A stretch of 64,000 bases of DNA, taken from the NCBI GenBank assembly GCA_903900705.1, contig CAIUOG010000043.1, forward strand, positions 42,398 to 106,397. Direction: 5' to 3'. Shown piece after piece: positions 55,878 to 64,000 of this stretch. Source of the stretch: an uncultured Acidobacteriia bacterium (lineage in GTDB: Bacteria; Acidobacteriota; Terriglobia; Bryobacterales; Bryobacteraceae). The number at the start of each line of letters is the position of its first letter. Positions within the stretch are counted from its first letter, which is position 1. Below the pieces are notes generated by a model. The model did not search any database. It saw nothing but the letters and a program-made list of their open reading frames with translations, and was not told the origin of the DNA. The position numbers and the translations under genes were made by a program.

Positions 55878-56774
55878 CTACCGGGCTTCCCGAATCTGGA
55901 CCGGGGCTTCGAGTTTGAAGCTGAGCACCGTTTCCGAGGGAACCCGAACCCCTTTCCCTCGGGTGACTGCCTGCGTCGCGGTTCCGGCTGCCGCACCCGA
56001 AATGGCGCCGATAGCCGCCCCTTTGCCGCCTCCGGCCAGAGCGCCGATAATTCCGCCGAAGGCGCTGCCGCCTCCGGCGAAGATGGCCGTCCGCTTGTTG
56101 GCGCCCACTCCTTCTCGCCCTTTTTCAACGATGTCGCTGGTTTCAAGCCGGTAGCTGCGGCCCGCCACCGAGACGGAGCCGACGTCAAGCACCAGTTCAG
56201 ACTGGCCTTCCAGTCTCCCCTGCCCCGCCGCCTCGCGAACAACCAACGTCGCATCGGAACCTTTGGGGATGGCGACGCGGCCATCGGTATCCAGCACATC
56301 CGCCGCCACCACGCCTGAATAGGTCTGACCAGACGAGGCCGTCTGCGAGTTAATGGCTTCGTTATTTCGAATCCGCAGGTTCGTACCCGCGGGAATGGTG
56401 CGGATCTCTTCGCGGAACCGCTCAACCGGTCGTCCGGCCTCCGCCGAAGGCGCGTTCATCGACGGCGGCGGGGGCGGCAGAGTCCCGGAAGTCCGGGCCG
56501 GCGGGGCGCCGCTGCCGGAGTTCGCGGGAGCCGGGGCGGCATCGTACTGGACCGTGGACACCGCCGTCATCGGGTACGTTCGGGACTCGCCCGCCGCGTT
56601 CTCCAGCGTAATGGACGACGCGTCGCTCTTCGTAACACTCCCGCTGAAACTCGACCCGTCTCTTAAAGTGACCGTCGCCGCCGGACCCGTGCCCGGAGCG
56701 GTAGTCTTGTTCCCACACCCCGTCGCTCCGAGAGCGGAAAGAACCAGGATTATAGTTGTGACCTTCAAATGCAT
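55878..56774 (-). CDS. Glycine-zipper lipoprotein with VirB10/TrbI-like core, unknown function
   Basis: 298 residues: lipobox SALGATGC (Cys 20), a small beta domain VTLRDGSSFSGSVTKSDASS with YPMTAVSTVQYD, a Pro/Ala linker, then IPAGTNLRIRNNEAINSQTA, SGQTYSGVVAADVLDTDGRV, AIPKGSDATLVVREAAGQGR (beta barrel pattern of VirB10/TrbI-like exported proteins) and a glycine zipper FAGGGSAFGGIIGALAGGGK, GAAIGAISGAAAGTATQAVT. It is probably anchored in and inserted into the envelope. No secretion-system genes are nearby. Confidence 0.7.
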   Translation of the reverse strand: MHLKVTTIILVLSALGATGCGNKTTAPGTGPAATVTLRDGSSFSGSVTKSDASSITLENAAGESRTYPMTAVSTVQYDAAPAPANSGSGAPPARTSGTLPPPPPSMNAPSAEAGRPVERFREEIRTIPAGTNLRIRNNEAINSQTASSGQTYSGVVAADVLDTDGRVAIPKGSDATLVVREAAGQGRLEGQSELVLDVGSVSVAGRSYRLETSDIVEKGREGVGANKRTAIFAGGGSAFGGIIGALAGGGKGAAIGAISGAAAGTATQAVTRGKGVRVPSETVLSFKLEAPVQIREAR

Positions 56775-56834
56775 ACTCCTCCTCCGAGCCAGCCTAACGC
56801 ACTTTGGGTTCCCAAAACGCTATACTGAGCCTGC

Positions 56835-57530
56835 GTGAACCCCAATCAACTGGCATTTGGTTTTATTGAATACGTTGTGTTTCTTCTTTCCACCACCTGC
56901 CACGAGGCTGCCCACGCGTTAGTTGCGCTTCGCGGTGGGGACTCCACCGCCTATGAGGGCGGTCAGGTTTCGCTCAACCCCGTGCCGCACATCCGCCGGG
57001 AACCGTTCGGCATGGTGATCATGCCGCTGCTCGGCATCACGATGGGCACCGGCCTGATCGGCTGGGCAAGCGCGCCCTACAACCTGCCCTGGTCGCAGCG
57101 CTACCCGAAGCGCGCGGCCTGGATGGCTCTCGCGGGCCCGGCGACGAATTTTCTGATCGCGTCACTGGCCGGCGTCGCCATGAAAGTGGGACTCCTGGCG
57201 GGCGTCTTTGTCCTCGATACCACCCCGGGGCCCGGCATAGTGACGGCAAAGACCGGCGGCGTCCCGGATGGAATCGCCGCGATCCTCGGTGTGTTCTTCA
57301 CGCTGAACATCCTGCTGGGCTGCTTCAACCTGCTGCCCTTCCCGCCACTCGATGGCTACGGCGTACTCGGCCTCTTTACCTCCGAACGCATGGCCCTCCG
57401 GCTGCAGGAATGGCGCATTCAGTTTCGGGCGTTTACCATCATCGGCCTCATCCTCGGATGGCGAATGCTCGACTACGTTTATGATCCGATTCTCGACAGA
57501 GCCCTGAAGATCTTTGGCCTTTATAACTGA
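56835..57530 (+). CDS. M50-type (site-2 protease-like) membrane metalloprotease
   Basis: 231 residues from GTG at 56835. Zinc motif HEAAH (TTCHEAAHALVALRGG, about residue 23) and the second metal site NLLPFPPLDGYGVL (about 160), with about five membrane helices. There is no PDZ domain, so it is a minimal S2P homolog. AGPATNFLIASLAGV is also typical. It may cleave membrane-bound regulators; the substrate is unknown. Divergent from the lipoprotein gene by 60 bases. Confidence 0.85.
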   Translation: MNPNQLAFGFIEYVVFLLSTTCHEAAHALVALRGGDSTAYEGGQVSLNPVPHIRREPFGMVIMPLLGITMGTGLIGWASAPYNLPWSQRYPKRAAWMALAGPATNFLIASLAGVAMKVGLLAGVFVLDTTPGPGIVTAKTGGVPDGIAAILGVFFTLNILLGCFNLLPFPPLDGYGVLGLFTSERMALRLQEWRIQFRAFTIIGLILGWRMLDYVYDPILDRALKIFGLYN

Positions 57531-57591
57531 CCTCGCATGTACCACTGCATCCCGATCAAATTAGTGGTGTATCCTCATAAGTAGATCTCAC

Positions 57592-58482
57592 GTGGACCAT
57601 CTCGACCTGCTCGAAGCTGAGAGCATCCAAATCATCCGCGAAGTCGCGGCAGAGTTTCAGAACCCCGTCATGCTGTACTCCATCGGCAAGGATTCGTCGG
57701 TGATGGTGCGGTTGGCGCAGAAGGCGTTCTTCCCGGGAAAGATTCCGTTCCCGCTGCTGCACATCGACACCACTTACAAATTCCGTGAAATGATCACGTT
57801 CCGTGACGAGTTCGCGGCGTCGATCGGCGCGAAACTGATTGTTCATACCAATCAGGCTGCGATTGACGACGGCGCCAACCCGCTGCGAATCGGGACCCAG
57901 AAGTGCTGTGGACTTCTGAAGACCCGCGCACTGCTCGACGGCCTGGCCGCCGGCGGCTACGACGCGGCATTCGGCGGTGCGCGGCGCGATGAGGAGAAAT
58001 CCCGCGCCAAGGAACGCGTCTACTCCTTCCGCGACGAGTTCGGCCAATGGGATCCGAAGAATCAGCGGCCTGAACTCTGGAATGTGTACAACGCAAGAGT
58101 CGATAAAGGCCAGCACATCCGCGTGTTCCCGCTTTCCAACTGGACCGAACTGGATGTCTGGCAATACATCGGCCGCGAGAATATCCCGATAGTTCCCCTG
58201 TACTACGCCAAGCCCCGGCCGATGGTGGTGCGCGGCGCTTCGCTCATCCCGATCGAGCAGGAGTTCATGCTGCAACCCGGCGAAAAGGCGGAGATGGTGA
58301 TGTGCCGCATGCGATCTCTGGGCTGCAGCCCGTGTACCGGCGCCATCCGTTCGGAAGCGGATACCATCGACAAGATTATCGACGAAATGAAGCTGGTGCG
58401 GCGGAGCGAGCGCGAGAACCGCGTGATCGATCACGACCAGGAAGGTTCCATGGAAATCAAGAAGCGCGAGGGCTATTTCTAA
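57592..58482 (+). CDS. cysD: Sulfate adenylyltransferase subunit 2
   Basis: 296 residues, GTG start at 57592 (start [20 protein letters not shown] is typical). PP-loop [76 protein letters not shown] and the end [11 protein letters not shown] are conserved. With CysN it makes APS from sulfate and ATP. One base separates it from cysN. Confidence 0.95.
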   Translation: MDHLDLLEAESIQIIREVAAEFQNPVMLYSIGKDSSVMVRLAQKAFFPGKIPFPLLHIDTTYKFREMITFRDEFAASIGAKLIVHTNQAAIDDGANPLRIGTQKCCGLLKTRALLDGLAAGGYDAAFGGARRDEEKSRAKERVYSFRDEFGQWDPKNQRPELWNVYNARVDKGQHIRVFPLSNWTELDVWQYIGRENIPIVPLYYAKPRPMVVRGASLIPIEQEFMLQPGEKAEMVMCRMRSLGCSPCTGAIRSEADTIDKIIDEMKLVRRSERENRVIDHDQEGSMEIKKREGYF

Positions 58483-58483
58483 A

Positions 58484-60055
58484 ATGAGCCTGCTACGCTT
58501 TTCCACCGCCGGAAGTGTGGATGACGGAAAGAGTACCCTCATCGGCCGGCTGCTTTACGATTCGAAGGGTGTTTACGAAGATCAGCTGGCCAGCGTCGCG
58601 AAAGCGTCGGCGGGCGGCAGCGGCGGGACCATTGACCTCGCCCTGCTGACGGACGGTCTGCGCGCGGAGCGCGAACAGGGCATCACGATCGACGTTGCCT
58701 ATCGCTATTTCTCCACTCCCAAACGCAAATTCATCATCGCGGATACGCCGGGCCACGAGCAATACACGCGCAATATGGCGACAGGGGCCTCCACCGCCGA
58801 CCTCGCCATTATCCTGATCGACGCCCGCAACGGTGTCCTGCCCCAGTCCCGCCGTCATGCGTTCATCGCGAATCTGCTGGGGATTCGGCACTTCGTGGTG
58901 GCAATCAACAAGATGGATCTGGCCGGATTCGATCAGAACGTTTACAACGCGATTCTGAACGAATTCACCGGTTTCCTCGATAAGATCGGTGCGCCGAAAG
59001 CTCTTTTCATCCCCATCAGTGCGCGCGACGGCGACAACGTGGTGACGCGCAGTGAGCGGACGCCCTGGTATTCGGGCCCGGCGCTGCTGGAACATCTGGA
59101 AGACGTTCCCGTTATTGAAGAGCTCGAACGGCTGCCCGCGCGTTTCCCGGTTCAGTATGTGCTGCGGCCGAATCTGGATTTCCGCGGCTACGCGGGCCAG
59201 GTGGCGTCGGGCATATTCCGGGTAGGTGATGCGGTTCTGGCTCTGCCGTCGCGGCGGCAGACCACCATCACCCGCATTGTGACGTATGACGGCGACCTCG
59301 AAGCCACCGCCGCGCCGCAATCAGTCACAATCTGCCTGGCGAACGAGATCGACATCAGCCGTGGCGACGTGATTGTGCCCGCAAGCGCGCTGCCCCACGT
59401 TTCGCGGCGCTTCCGCGCCAATGTCGTCTGGATGAATGCCAAGCCCCTCGAACTGGGCCGCGGCTATGTCATCAAGCACACCTCGCATCAGGTTCGGGGC
59501 GTGGTTCGCGCGATCAATTACCGCATGGACGTGAACACCCTGGCGCGGGTGGGGGCATCAAAGCTGGAGTTGAATGAGATCGGCGAGATCTCGGTGGAAA
59601 CCCACCATCCGGTTTACTTCGATGCTTATGCGCAGAACCGGGTGACCGGCGCGTTTATTCTCATCGACCCCCTCTCCAATGAGACGCTGGGCGCGGCGAT
59701 GATTATCGACATCGAGGGCAAGGAAGAGACCCGCGGCCAGGTGTCGGCGGCGGATCGGGCAGCCCGGTTCGGACACAAGAGCGCGATCGTCGCGGTGGAG
59801 GACACGGAATCCGCACTGCTGCTGGAGCGCGAGTTGTTCGACCGGGGCGCAAACGTGGCGGTAGCGGCATCACCGGAACCCGGCACGGCGCAGTTGGCGG
59901 CGGCGGCGGGCATGATCCTGATCGTCGTGGGCTCGGTGCCGGAGAATGCCCTGGACCTCCGGAGAACCTCGACACATGAGGCGGTACTGAAACTGGGCCG
60001 GTCCGGAATTCTGGCGGGCCATGAGGAACAGCTGATTGAGGGGGAAGGGATTTAG
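58484..60055 (+). CDS. cysN: Sulfate adenylyltransferase subunit 1 with remnant APS-kinase-like tail
   Basis: 523 residues. GTPase domain: GSVDDGKSTLIGRLLYD (about 10-26), ADTPGHEQYTRNMATGASTA, NKMDLAGFD; then translation-factor barrel domains (about 215-425). The last about 85 residues (RAARFGHKSAIVAVEDTESA, LLLERELFDRGANVAVAASP and on) align in position with the CysC part of CysNC fusions, but there is no P-loop GLSGSGKS and the region is much shorter than CysC. It looks like a degenerate kinase. The gene lies 1 base after cysD. Confidence 0.93.
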   Translation: MSLLRFSTAGSVDDGKSTLIGRLLYDSKGVYEDQLASVAKASAGGSGGTIDLALLTDGLRAEREQGITIDVAYRYFSTPKRKFIIADTPGHEQYTRNMATGASTADLAIILIDARNGVLPQSRRHAFIANLLGIRHFVVAINKMDLAGFDQNVYNAILNEFTGFLDKIGAPKALFIPISARDGDNVVTRSERTPWYSGPALLEHLEDVPVIEELERLPARFPVQYVLRPNLDFRGYAGQVASGIFRVGDAVLALPSRRQTTITRIVTYDGDLEATAAPQSVTICLANEIDISRGDVIVPASALPHVSRRFRANVVWMNAKPLELGRGYVIKHTSHQVRGVVRAINYRMDVNTLARVGASKLELNEIGEISVETHHPVYFDAYAQNRVTGAFILIDPLSNETLGAAMIIDIEGKEETRGQVSAADRAARFGHKSAIVAVEDTESALLLERELFDRGANVAVAASPEPGTAQLAAAAGMILIVVGSVPENALDLRRTSTHEAVLKLGRSGILAGHEEQLIEGEGI

Positions 60056-60082
60056 CTCCGGCGCGCCCCGCTACACTCAGAT

Positions 60083-62188
60083 TTGGCCCTCGCGCTCGAT
60101 ACTTCTCTCACTTACCTCAAAGGCGTTGGCCCGGCCCGTGCGGCGATGTTGCAGACGCGCGGGCTCCAGACCGTGGAAGACCTGATCAACTACTTCCCGT
60201 TCCGGTACGAAGACCGCAGCAATCTCAAAACCATCGCTCAACTCGCTCCTGGGGAACTGGCGACCGTCATCGCCGAGGTCCGGTCAGCCAAAGTCTCCGG
60301 CATGCGGCGAAAGAACATCGGCCTCTTTGAGGCGGAATTCACCGATTCCTCCCGGGCCATCATCCTCGGCAAGTGGTTTCACGGCGCCTATCTCGCAGAA
60401 CGGCTCACGCCCGGCACCCGCGTTGCTCTCTTCGGCAAAATCGAGTTCGACAGCTACCGGGGGGAGATGCAGATGATGCATCCCGAGGTCGAATACCTGA
60501 GCGGCGAGGACGACGAGGCGGATTCCGCGCTGCACACCGGTCGCGTCGTCCCCATTTATGAAGCCGCCGGCAAGGTAAACACCCGGATTCTCCGCATTCT
60601 GATTCATCGCGTCCTGCAGGAGATTCCCGAGGCGGAAGACCATCTGCCCGACCACATCCGGACCTTCCTGAAATTCCCCACGCGCACCGAAGCCATCCGC
60701 ACAGCGCACTTCCCTCCCCCCGGCACGCCGGTCCGGATGCTGAACGAATTCCGCTCGCCCGCGCAGTTCCGCCTGATCTTTGAAGAATTCTTCTGGCTGG
60801 AATGCGGCCTCGAAATCAAACGCCAGAAAGCGCGGCTCATGCCGGGGATCCAGTTTCAGCTCACCGACCAGGTCCGCGAGCAGATCAAACGACTGCTGCC
60901 GTTCAAGCCGACCGGGGCGCAGAAGAAAGTCCTGAAGGAAATCGCGGACGACATGGCGCAACCCTGCCCGATGAACCGGTTGCTGCAGGGGGACGTGGGG
61001 AGCGGCAAAACGATCGTCGGCGCCGAGGCGGCGTTGATCGCGCTCGAAAACGGCTACCAGGTGGCGATTCTCGCGCCCACCGAAATTCTGGCGGCGCAGC
61101 ACTATCTGTCGCTGAAACCGCTGCTTCGGAAGGTCGGGTATGAGGTCGCGCTGCTGACGGGGTCCAACACAGCGAAGGAAAAGGTCAAGCTCAAGGAAAT
61201 GCTGCGCAGCGGGCTGGTTCCGGTGGCAATCGGAACCCACGCGCTCATCGAAAAAGATGTGGAATTCGCACGGCTCGGCCTCGTGATTATCGACGAACAG
61301 CATCGTTTCGGCGTGATGCAACGGTTCGGGCTGGTGCAAAAAGGCATCACTCCCGACGTTCTGGTGATGACGGCGACACCGATTCCGCGCACGCTGGCAA
61401 TGACCATCTATGGCGATCTCGATATTTCGGTGATCGATGAACTGCCTCCTGGCCGGAAGAAAATCGTCACGAAGCACTATTCGTCCGACCAGGTGGAGAT
61501 AGCCTACAGCGCGATGAGACGCGAGATCGACCTCGGCCGCCAGGCGTATGTGGTGTATCCCGTCATTGAGGAATCGGAAACACAGGCGATGAAGGCCGCG
61601 CAGCAGATGTTCGAACATCTTTCAGGCGAGGTGTTTCCGGACGTGCCGGTGGGGTTGCTGCATGGCCGCCTCGGGTCGGCTGAAAAAGAAGCGGCGATGG
61701 AGGCCTTCAAGGCCGGGCGTACGAAGATCCTGGTGTCGACGACGGTGATCGAGGTCGGCGTGGACGTGCCCAATGCAACCGTAATGGTGATTGAACAGGC
61801 CGAGCGTTTCGGGCTGTCGCAGTTGCATCAGTTGCGGGGGCGCGTGGGGCGCGGCGGCGAGCAGAGCTATTGCATGCTGATCACGGAGAAACTGAGCGAT
61901 ACGGGGAAAGAGCGCATCCGGACCCTGGTGGAATCGCAGGATGGGTTCGTGATCGCGGAAATGGATCTGAAGCTGCGAGGACCGGGGGAGTTCTTCGGGA
62001 CAAAACAATCCGGGCTGCCATCGCTGCGGATTGCCAATATTCTCCGCGATCCCGATATTCTGGAAGCGGCCCGGCACGAGGCCAGAGCCTTTGTGGAGAA
62101 CCCGCCGTCTCCGGATGCTTTTACGAAGGCCGTAATCTATATTAAGGAACACTGGCAGCGCCGTTACGGACTGGTACAGGTGGGTTAA
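60083..62188 (+). CDS. recG: ATP-dependent DNA helicase RecG
   Basis: 701 residues from TTG at 60083 (next in-frame Met is internal to conserved sequence). N-terminal wedge/OB domain: LTYLKGVGPARAAMLQTRGL, VEDLINYFPFRYEDRS. Helicase motifs: LLQGDVGSGKTIVGAEAAL, VIIDEQHRFGVMQR (DEQH), VMTATPIPRTLAMTIYGDLD, STTVIEVGVDVPNATVMVIE and HQLRGRVGRGGEQSYC. It regresses stalled replication forks. No ribosome site is evident before the TTG. Confidence 0.94.
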   Translation: MALALDTSLTYLKGVGPARAAMLQTRGLQTVEDLINYFPFRYEDRSNLKTIAQLAPGELATVIAEVRSAKVSGMRRKNIGLFEAEFTDSSRAIILGKWFHGAYLAERLTPGTRVALFGKIEFDSYRGEMQMMHPEVEYLSGEDDEADSALHTGRVVPIYEAAGKVNTRILRILIHRVLQEIPEAEDHLPDHIRTFLKFPTRTEAIRTAHFPPPGTPVRMLNEFRSPAQFRLIFEEFFWLECGLEIKRQKARLMPGIQFQLTDQVREQIKRLLPFKPTGAQKKVLKEIADDMAQPCPMNRLLQGDVGSGKTIVGAEAALIALENGYQVAILAPTEILAAQHYLSLKPLLRKVGYEVALLTGSNTAKEKVKLKEMLRSGLVPVAIGTHALIEKDVEFARLGLVIIDEQHRFGVMQRFGLVQKGITPDVLVMTATPIPRTLAMTIYGDLDISVIDELPPGRKKIVTKHYSSDQVEIAYSAMRREIDLGRQAYVVYPVIEESETQAMKAAQQMFEHLSGEVFPDVPVGLLHGRLGSAEKEAAMEAFKAGRTKILVSTTVIEVGVDVPNATVMVIEQAERFGLSQLHQLRGRVGRGGEQSYCMLITEKLSDTGKERIRTLVESQDGFVIAEMDLKLRGPGEFFGTKQSGLPSLRIANILRDPDILEAARHEARAFVENPPSPDAFTKAVIYIKEHWQRRYGLVQVG

Positions 62189-62210
62189 GTCATTTGGCTA
62201 AGGGAATTTC

Positions 62211-62744
62211 ATGCGAGTCATAGCGGGCGAATACCGGTCGAGAAAAATTCTGTCCATGCCGGGGACAGACGTGCGACCCACTCCGGATCGGCTGCGGGAA
62301 TCGCTGTTCAGCATTTTGCAGACCGTAATTGAGGATAGTGTCTTTGTGGACGCCTACGCGGGCACCGGATCGGTTGGCATTGAGGCGCTGAGCCGGGGTG
62401 CGCGGCATGTGGTTTTTATCGAAAAAGACAAGCACGCGGCGGAGTTGATCCGGCAGAACCTGAGTTCACTGAACGCGCAGGCAAAGGCCCGGGTGATTCA
62501 GGGAACAGCGGCCATCTACCTCGGCGGGATTGATGCCGATATTGTGTTTCTGGACCCGCCGTATCCAAAAGAAAAGGAATACCAGGCGTCACTGGAAGTT
62601 CTGGAGACAAAGCCTCCGGCTCTCACGATTGTGCAGCATTCCGTGCGCCTCAGGCTGGAGGATACTTACGGAATCCTCAAAAAAGAACGCCTTCTCAAAC
62701 AGGGCGACAACGCCCTGAGTTTCTATAAACCGGAAAAAATATAG
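62211..62744 (+). CDS. rsmD: 16S rRNA (guanine966-N2)-methyltransferase RsmD
   Basis: 177 residues: MRVIAGEYRSRKILSMPG, then VRPTPDRLRESLFSIL, the SAM-binding VDAYAGTGSVGIEALSRGAR and catalytic VFLDPPYPKEKEY (DPPY). The length is normal for RsmD. It methylates G966 of 16S rRNA. A hairpin overlapping its stop codon probably ends transcription. Confidence 0.93.
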   Translation: MRVIAGEYRSRKILSMPGTDVRPTPDRLRESLFSILQTVIEDSVFVDAYAGTGSVGIEALSRGARHVVFIEKDKHAAELIRQNLSSLNAQAKARVIQGTAAIYLGGIDADIVFLDPPYPKEKEYQASLEVLETKPPALTIVQHSVRLRLEDTYGILKKERLLKQGDNALSFYKPEKI

Positions 62745-62763
62745 CTACGGAAAACTATATTTT
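62736..62763 (+). terminator. Possible intrinsic terminator at the end of rsmD
   Basis: AAAATATAG (62736-62744) pairs with CTATATTTT (62755-62763) around a 10-base loop, ending in four T. The stem includes the rsmD stop codon. It is AT-rich, so moderate strength is expected. Confidence 0.55.
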
Positions 62764-62806
62764 CACCCCCCAACCGATAACAAACACAAGGTTAACGGGA
62801 AGGCTA

Positions 62807-62841
62807 TTGACGAACTCCGGTACTTACAGTACCTTAGAGTT
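62807..62841 (+). promoter_or_regulatory. Sigma-70-type promoter with overlapping inverted repeat before the surface-protein gene
   Basis: TTGACG (62807-62812), 17-base spacer, TACCTT (62830-62835). The spacer and -10 hold a palindrome: AACTC (62813-62817) and GGTACT (62819-62824), TAC, then AGTACC (62828-62833) and GAGTT (62837-62841). The repeat could be an operator blocking the promoter. The ATG of the gene is at 62868. Confidence 0.5.
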
Positions 62842-62867
62842 CCGAATGCACGGAGGGTGAATTTCGG

Positions 62868-64000
62868 ATGAACAGCAGAATTGCATTTTTCACAGCGCTG
62901 ACGGGCATGATTTTGTCCGGCATTTCCACTGCCGCAACAACAACGCCCGCGCCAACCATAAGAATCAGTCCGGCAACAATTCAGTTACGGGCCGGTGAAC
63001 ATACAACCTTCTACGCCAGCGCCACAGGCATCACAGCGCCAGCCACTGTCACCTGGAAGGTGCTTTCCACTGCGTCCGGTTCCACAGCGGACCTCGGTAC
63101 CGTGACGTCCGCCGGCGTTTACACCGCGCCCGCGGCGGTGCCCTCGCCGAATACGGTGCTGGTGCAGGCATCAGACTCCGCCAACGCGAGCGTGCTTGCC
63201 ACCTCAACTGTGACGATTTTGAGCCCGCTGCCGGCCATTACTTCGCTATCGGAGTACAACGTGAATACCGGCCTGGGTTTTACCCTGACAATCAGGGGCA
63301 CAAACTTTCTCGCTGGCGCCAAAGTTCTGCTGGATGGCACAGAGACGCCATCCACAGTGGTGGCCGGTGCCCTGGTGGTCAGCGGAAAGTCGAGCGCGGC
63401 GGTCGGCTCGAAGATCAGTGTGGCGGTGGCCAATCCGGGGCCGTCGGCAACTTCGGGCGCATGGTCGCTGACGGTGATCGCTCCGGTTGCGGTGCATATC
63501 TCTCCGGCAGACACGTCGGTTCGTGTTGGGAAAACGCAACAGTTTTACGCCGGCGTCAGCAATAATTCGAACACCGCGGCGACGTGGCAGGTCAACACGA
63601 AACCCGGCGGTGACACCACCGTCGGCACCATCGATTCAAAGGGCCTTTACACCGCGCCCGCAACGCTGCCCTCCGGAAACGTGAGCGTGACGGCCGTCAG
63701 CGTGGCGGACCCAACCGCATCCGCGAGTTCGCCGGTCACGCTCGAAAATACCGTCCCGGTCATTTCCACGCTTACTCCATCGACCGTGAATACGGGCCTT
63801 GCCTATACCGTGGATGTCATCGGCACGGGTTTCCTCTCCACCTCGAAGGTTTTGCTGGATGGCGTTGCGGTGCCCGCCACCTTCGTTTCATCCACGAAAC
63901 TAACCATCGCCGGGACATCCGCGCTGGCTGCCGGGAAGACGATCGCGGTTACGGTGTCCAGCCCCGGTCCGAACGCCGTCTCCGGCGCTCGCAGCCTGAC
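62868..64000 (+). CDS. Large exported Ig-like/IPT-repeat surface protein, 3' end beyond window
   Basis: From ATG at 62868 (GGAGG about 12 bases upstream) 377 codons are open to the right edge. A signal peptide (about 1-24, FFTALTGMILSGISTAA) precedes two tandem units of about 176 residues. Each unit has a bacterial Ig-like module ending in a (G/D)(V/L)YTAPA motif (GVYTAPAAVPS, GLYTAPATLPS) and an IPT/TIG module with NVNTG..., RGTNFLAGAKVLLDG or GTGFLSTSKVLLDG. Such modules precede DUF1800 or other catalytic domains in acidobacterial secreted proteins, but what follows here cannot be seen. Confidence 0.85.
   Translation, partial: MNSRIAFFTALTGMILSGISTAATTTPAPTIRISPATIQLRAGEHTTFYASATGITAPATVTWKVLSTASGSTADLGTVTSAGVYTAPAAVPSPNTVLVQASDSANASVLATSTVTILSPLPAITSLSEYNVNTGLGFTLTIRGTNFLAGAKVLLDGTETPSTVVAGALVVSGKSSAAVGSKISVAVANPGPSATSGAWSLTVIAPVAVHISPADTSVRVGKTQQFYAGVSNNSNTAATWQVNTKPGGDTTVGTIDSKGLYTAPATLPSGNVSVTAVSVADPTASASSPVTLENTVPVISTLTPSTVNTGLAYTVDVIGTGFLSTSKVLLDGVAVPATFVSSTKLTIAGTSALAAGKTIAVTVSSPGPNAVSGARSL

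Noticed and set aside
57548..57580. ACCACT...AGTGGT inverted repeat before cysD
   Set aside because: Only 6-base arms with a 16-base loop and no T-run; likely chance.
60284..61618. 444-codon minus-strand frame
   Set aside because: It is antisense to recG helicase motifs.

Overview
The window looks like a chromosomal segment of a motile, diderm, aerobic member of the Acidobacteriota, most likely a Solibacter/Bryobacter-like lineage. This taxonomic call is inference. It rests on the high GC content, FlgH/FlgI outer rings, an alternative complex III plus caa3 oxidase cluster, several secreted esterases, and a cell-surface protein of alternating Ig-like and IPT/TIG modules. No rRNA, tRNA, CRISPR array, transposase or prophage gene was seen.

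Region 1 (1-25960) is a flagellar and chemotaxis block. The minus strand carries one very long, mostly overlapping gene series read from about 19.9 kb down to 3.95 kb: fliK-flgD-flgE-fliN-fliO-fliP-fliQ-fliR-flhB-flhA-flhF-fliA, a FliY-like switch protein, a small membrane protein, then cheA-cheR-cheD-cheY-cheX. A separate minus-strand unit at the left edge holds cheX, a short sigma factor, flgM and flgK (cut by the window edge). Plus-strand units are a sigma-54 activator gene, flgF-flgG-flgA-flgH-flgI-flgJ, and a lone cheY; flaG-fliS runs divergently from that cheY. Sequences matching the FliA (sigma-28) consensus precede fliK, flaG, cheY and cheX, with weaker ones before cheA and before a chemoreceptor gene 28 kb away. 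A sigma-54 -24/-12 motif precedes flgF. Together these suggest a two-tier cascade: sigma-54 plus an activator, then FliA. Basal-body, motor, FliM/FliG and filament genes are not here and must lie elsewhere.

Region 2 (25993-38773, minus strand) is a textbook respiratory operon: actA-B-C-D-E-F (alternative complex III), a small anchored protein, SCO copper chaperone, then caa3 cytochrome c oxidase subunits II, I, III and IV. It would take electrons from menaquinol/quinol through heme c to oxygen.

Region 3 (39124-62744) is mixed housekeeping: aroA, a small secreted repeat protein, a bacillithiol-reductase-like flavoprotein coupled to alaS, three secreted esterases, a secreted protein of unknown role, bcp peroxiredoxin, an acyl-CoA synthetase, recN, a chemoreceptor, exported msrA and msrB, a glycine-zipper lipoprotein, an M50-type membrane protease, cysD-cysN, recG and rsmD. 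Region 4 (62868-64000) is the start of a large exported repeat protein that runs off the window.
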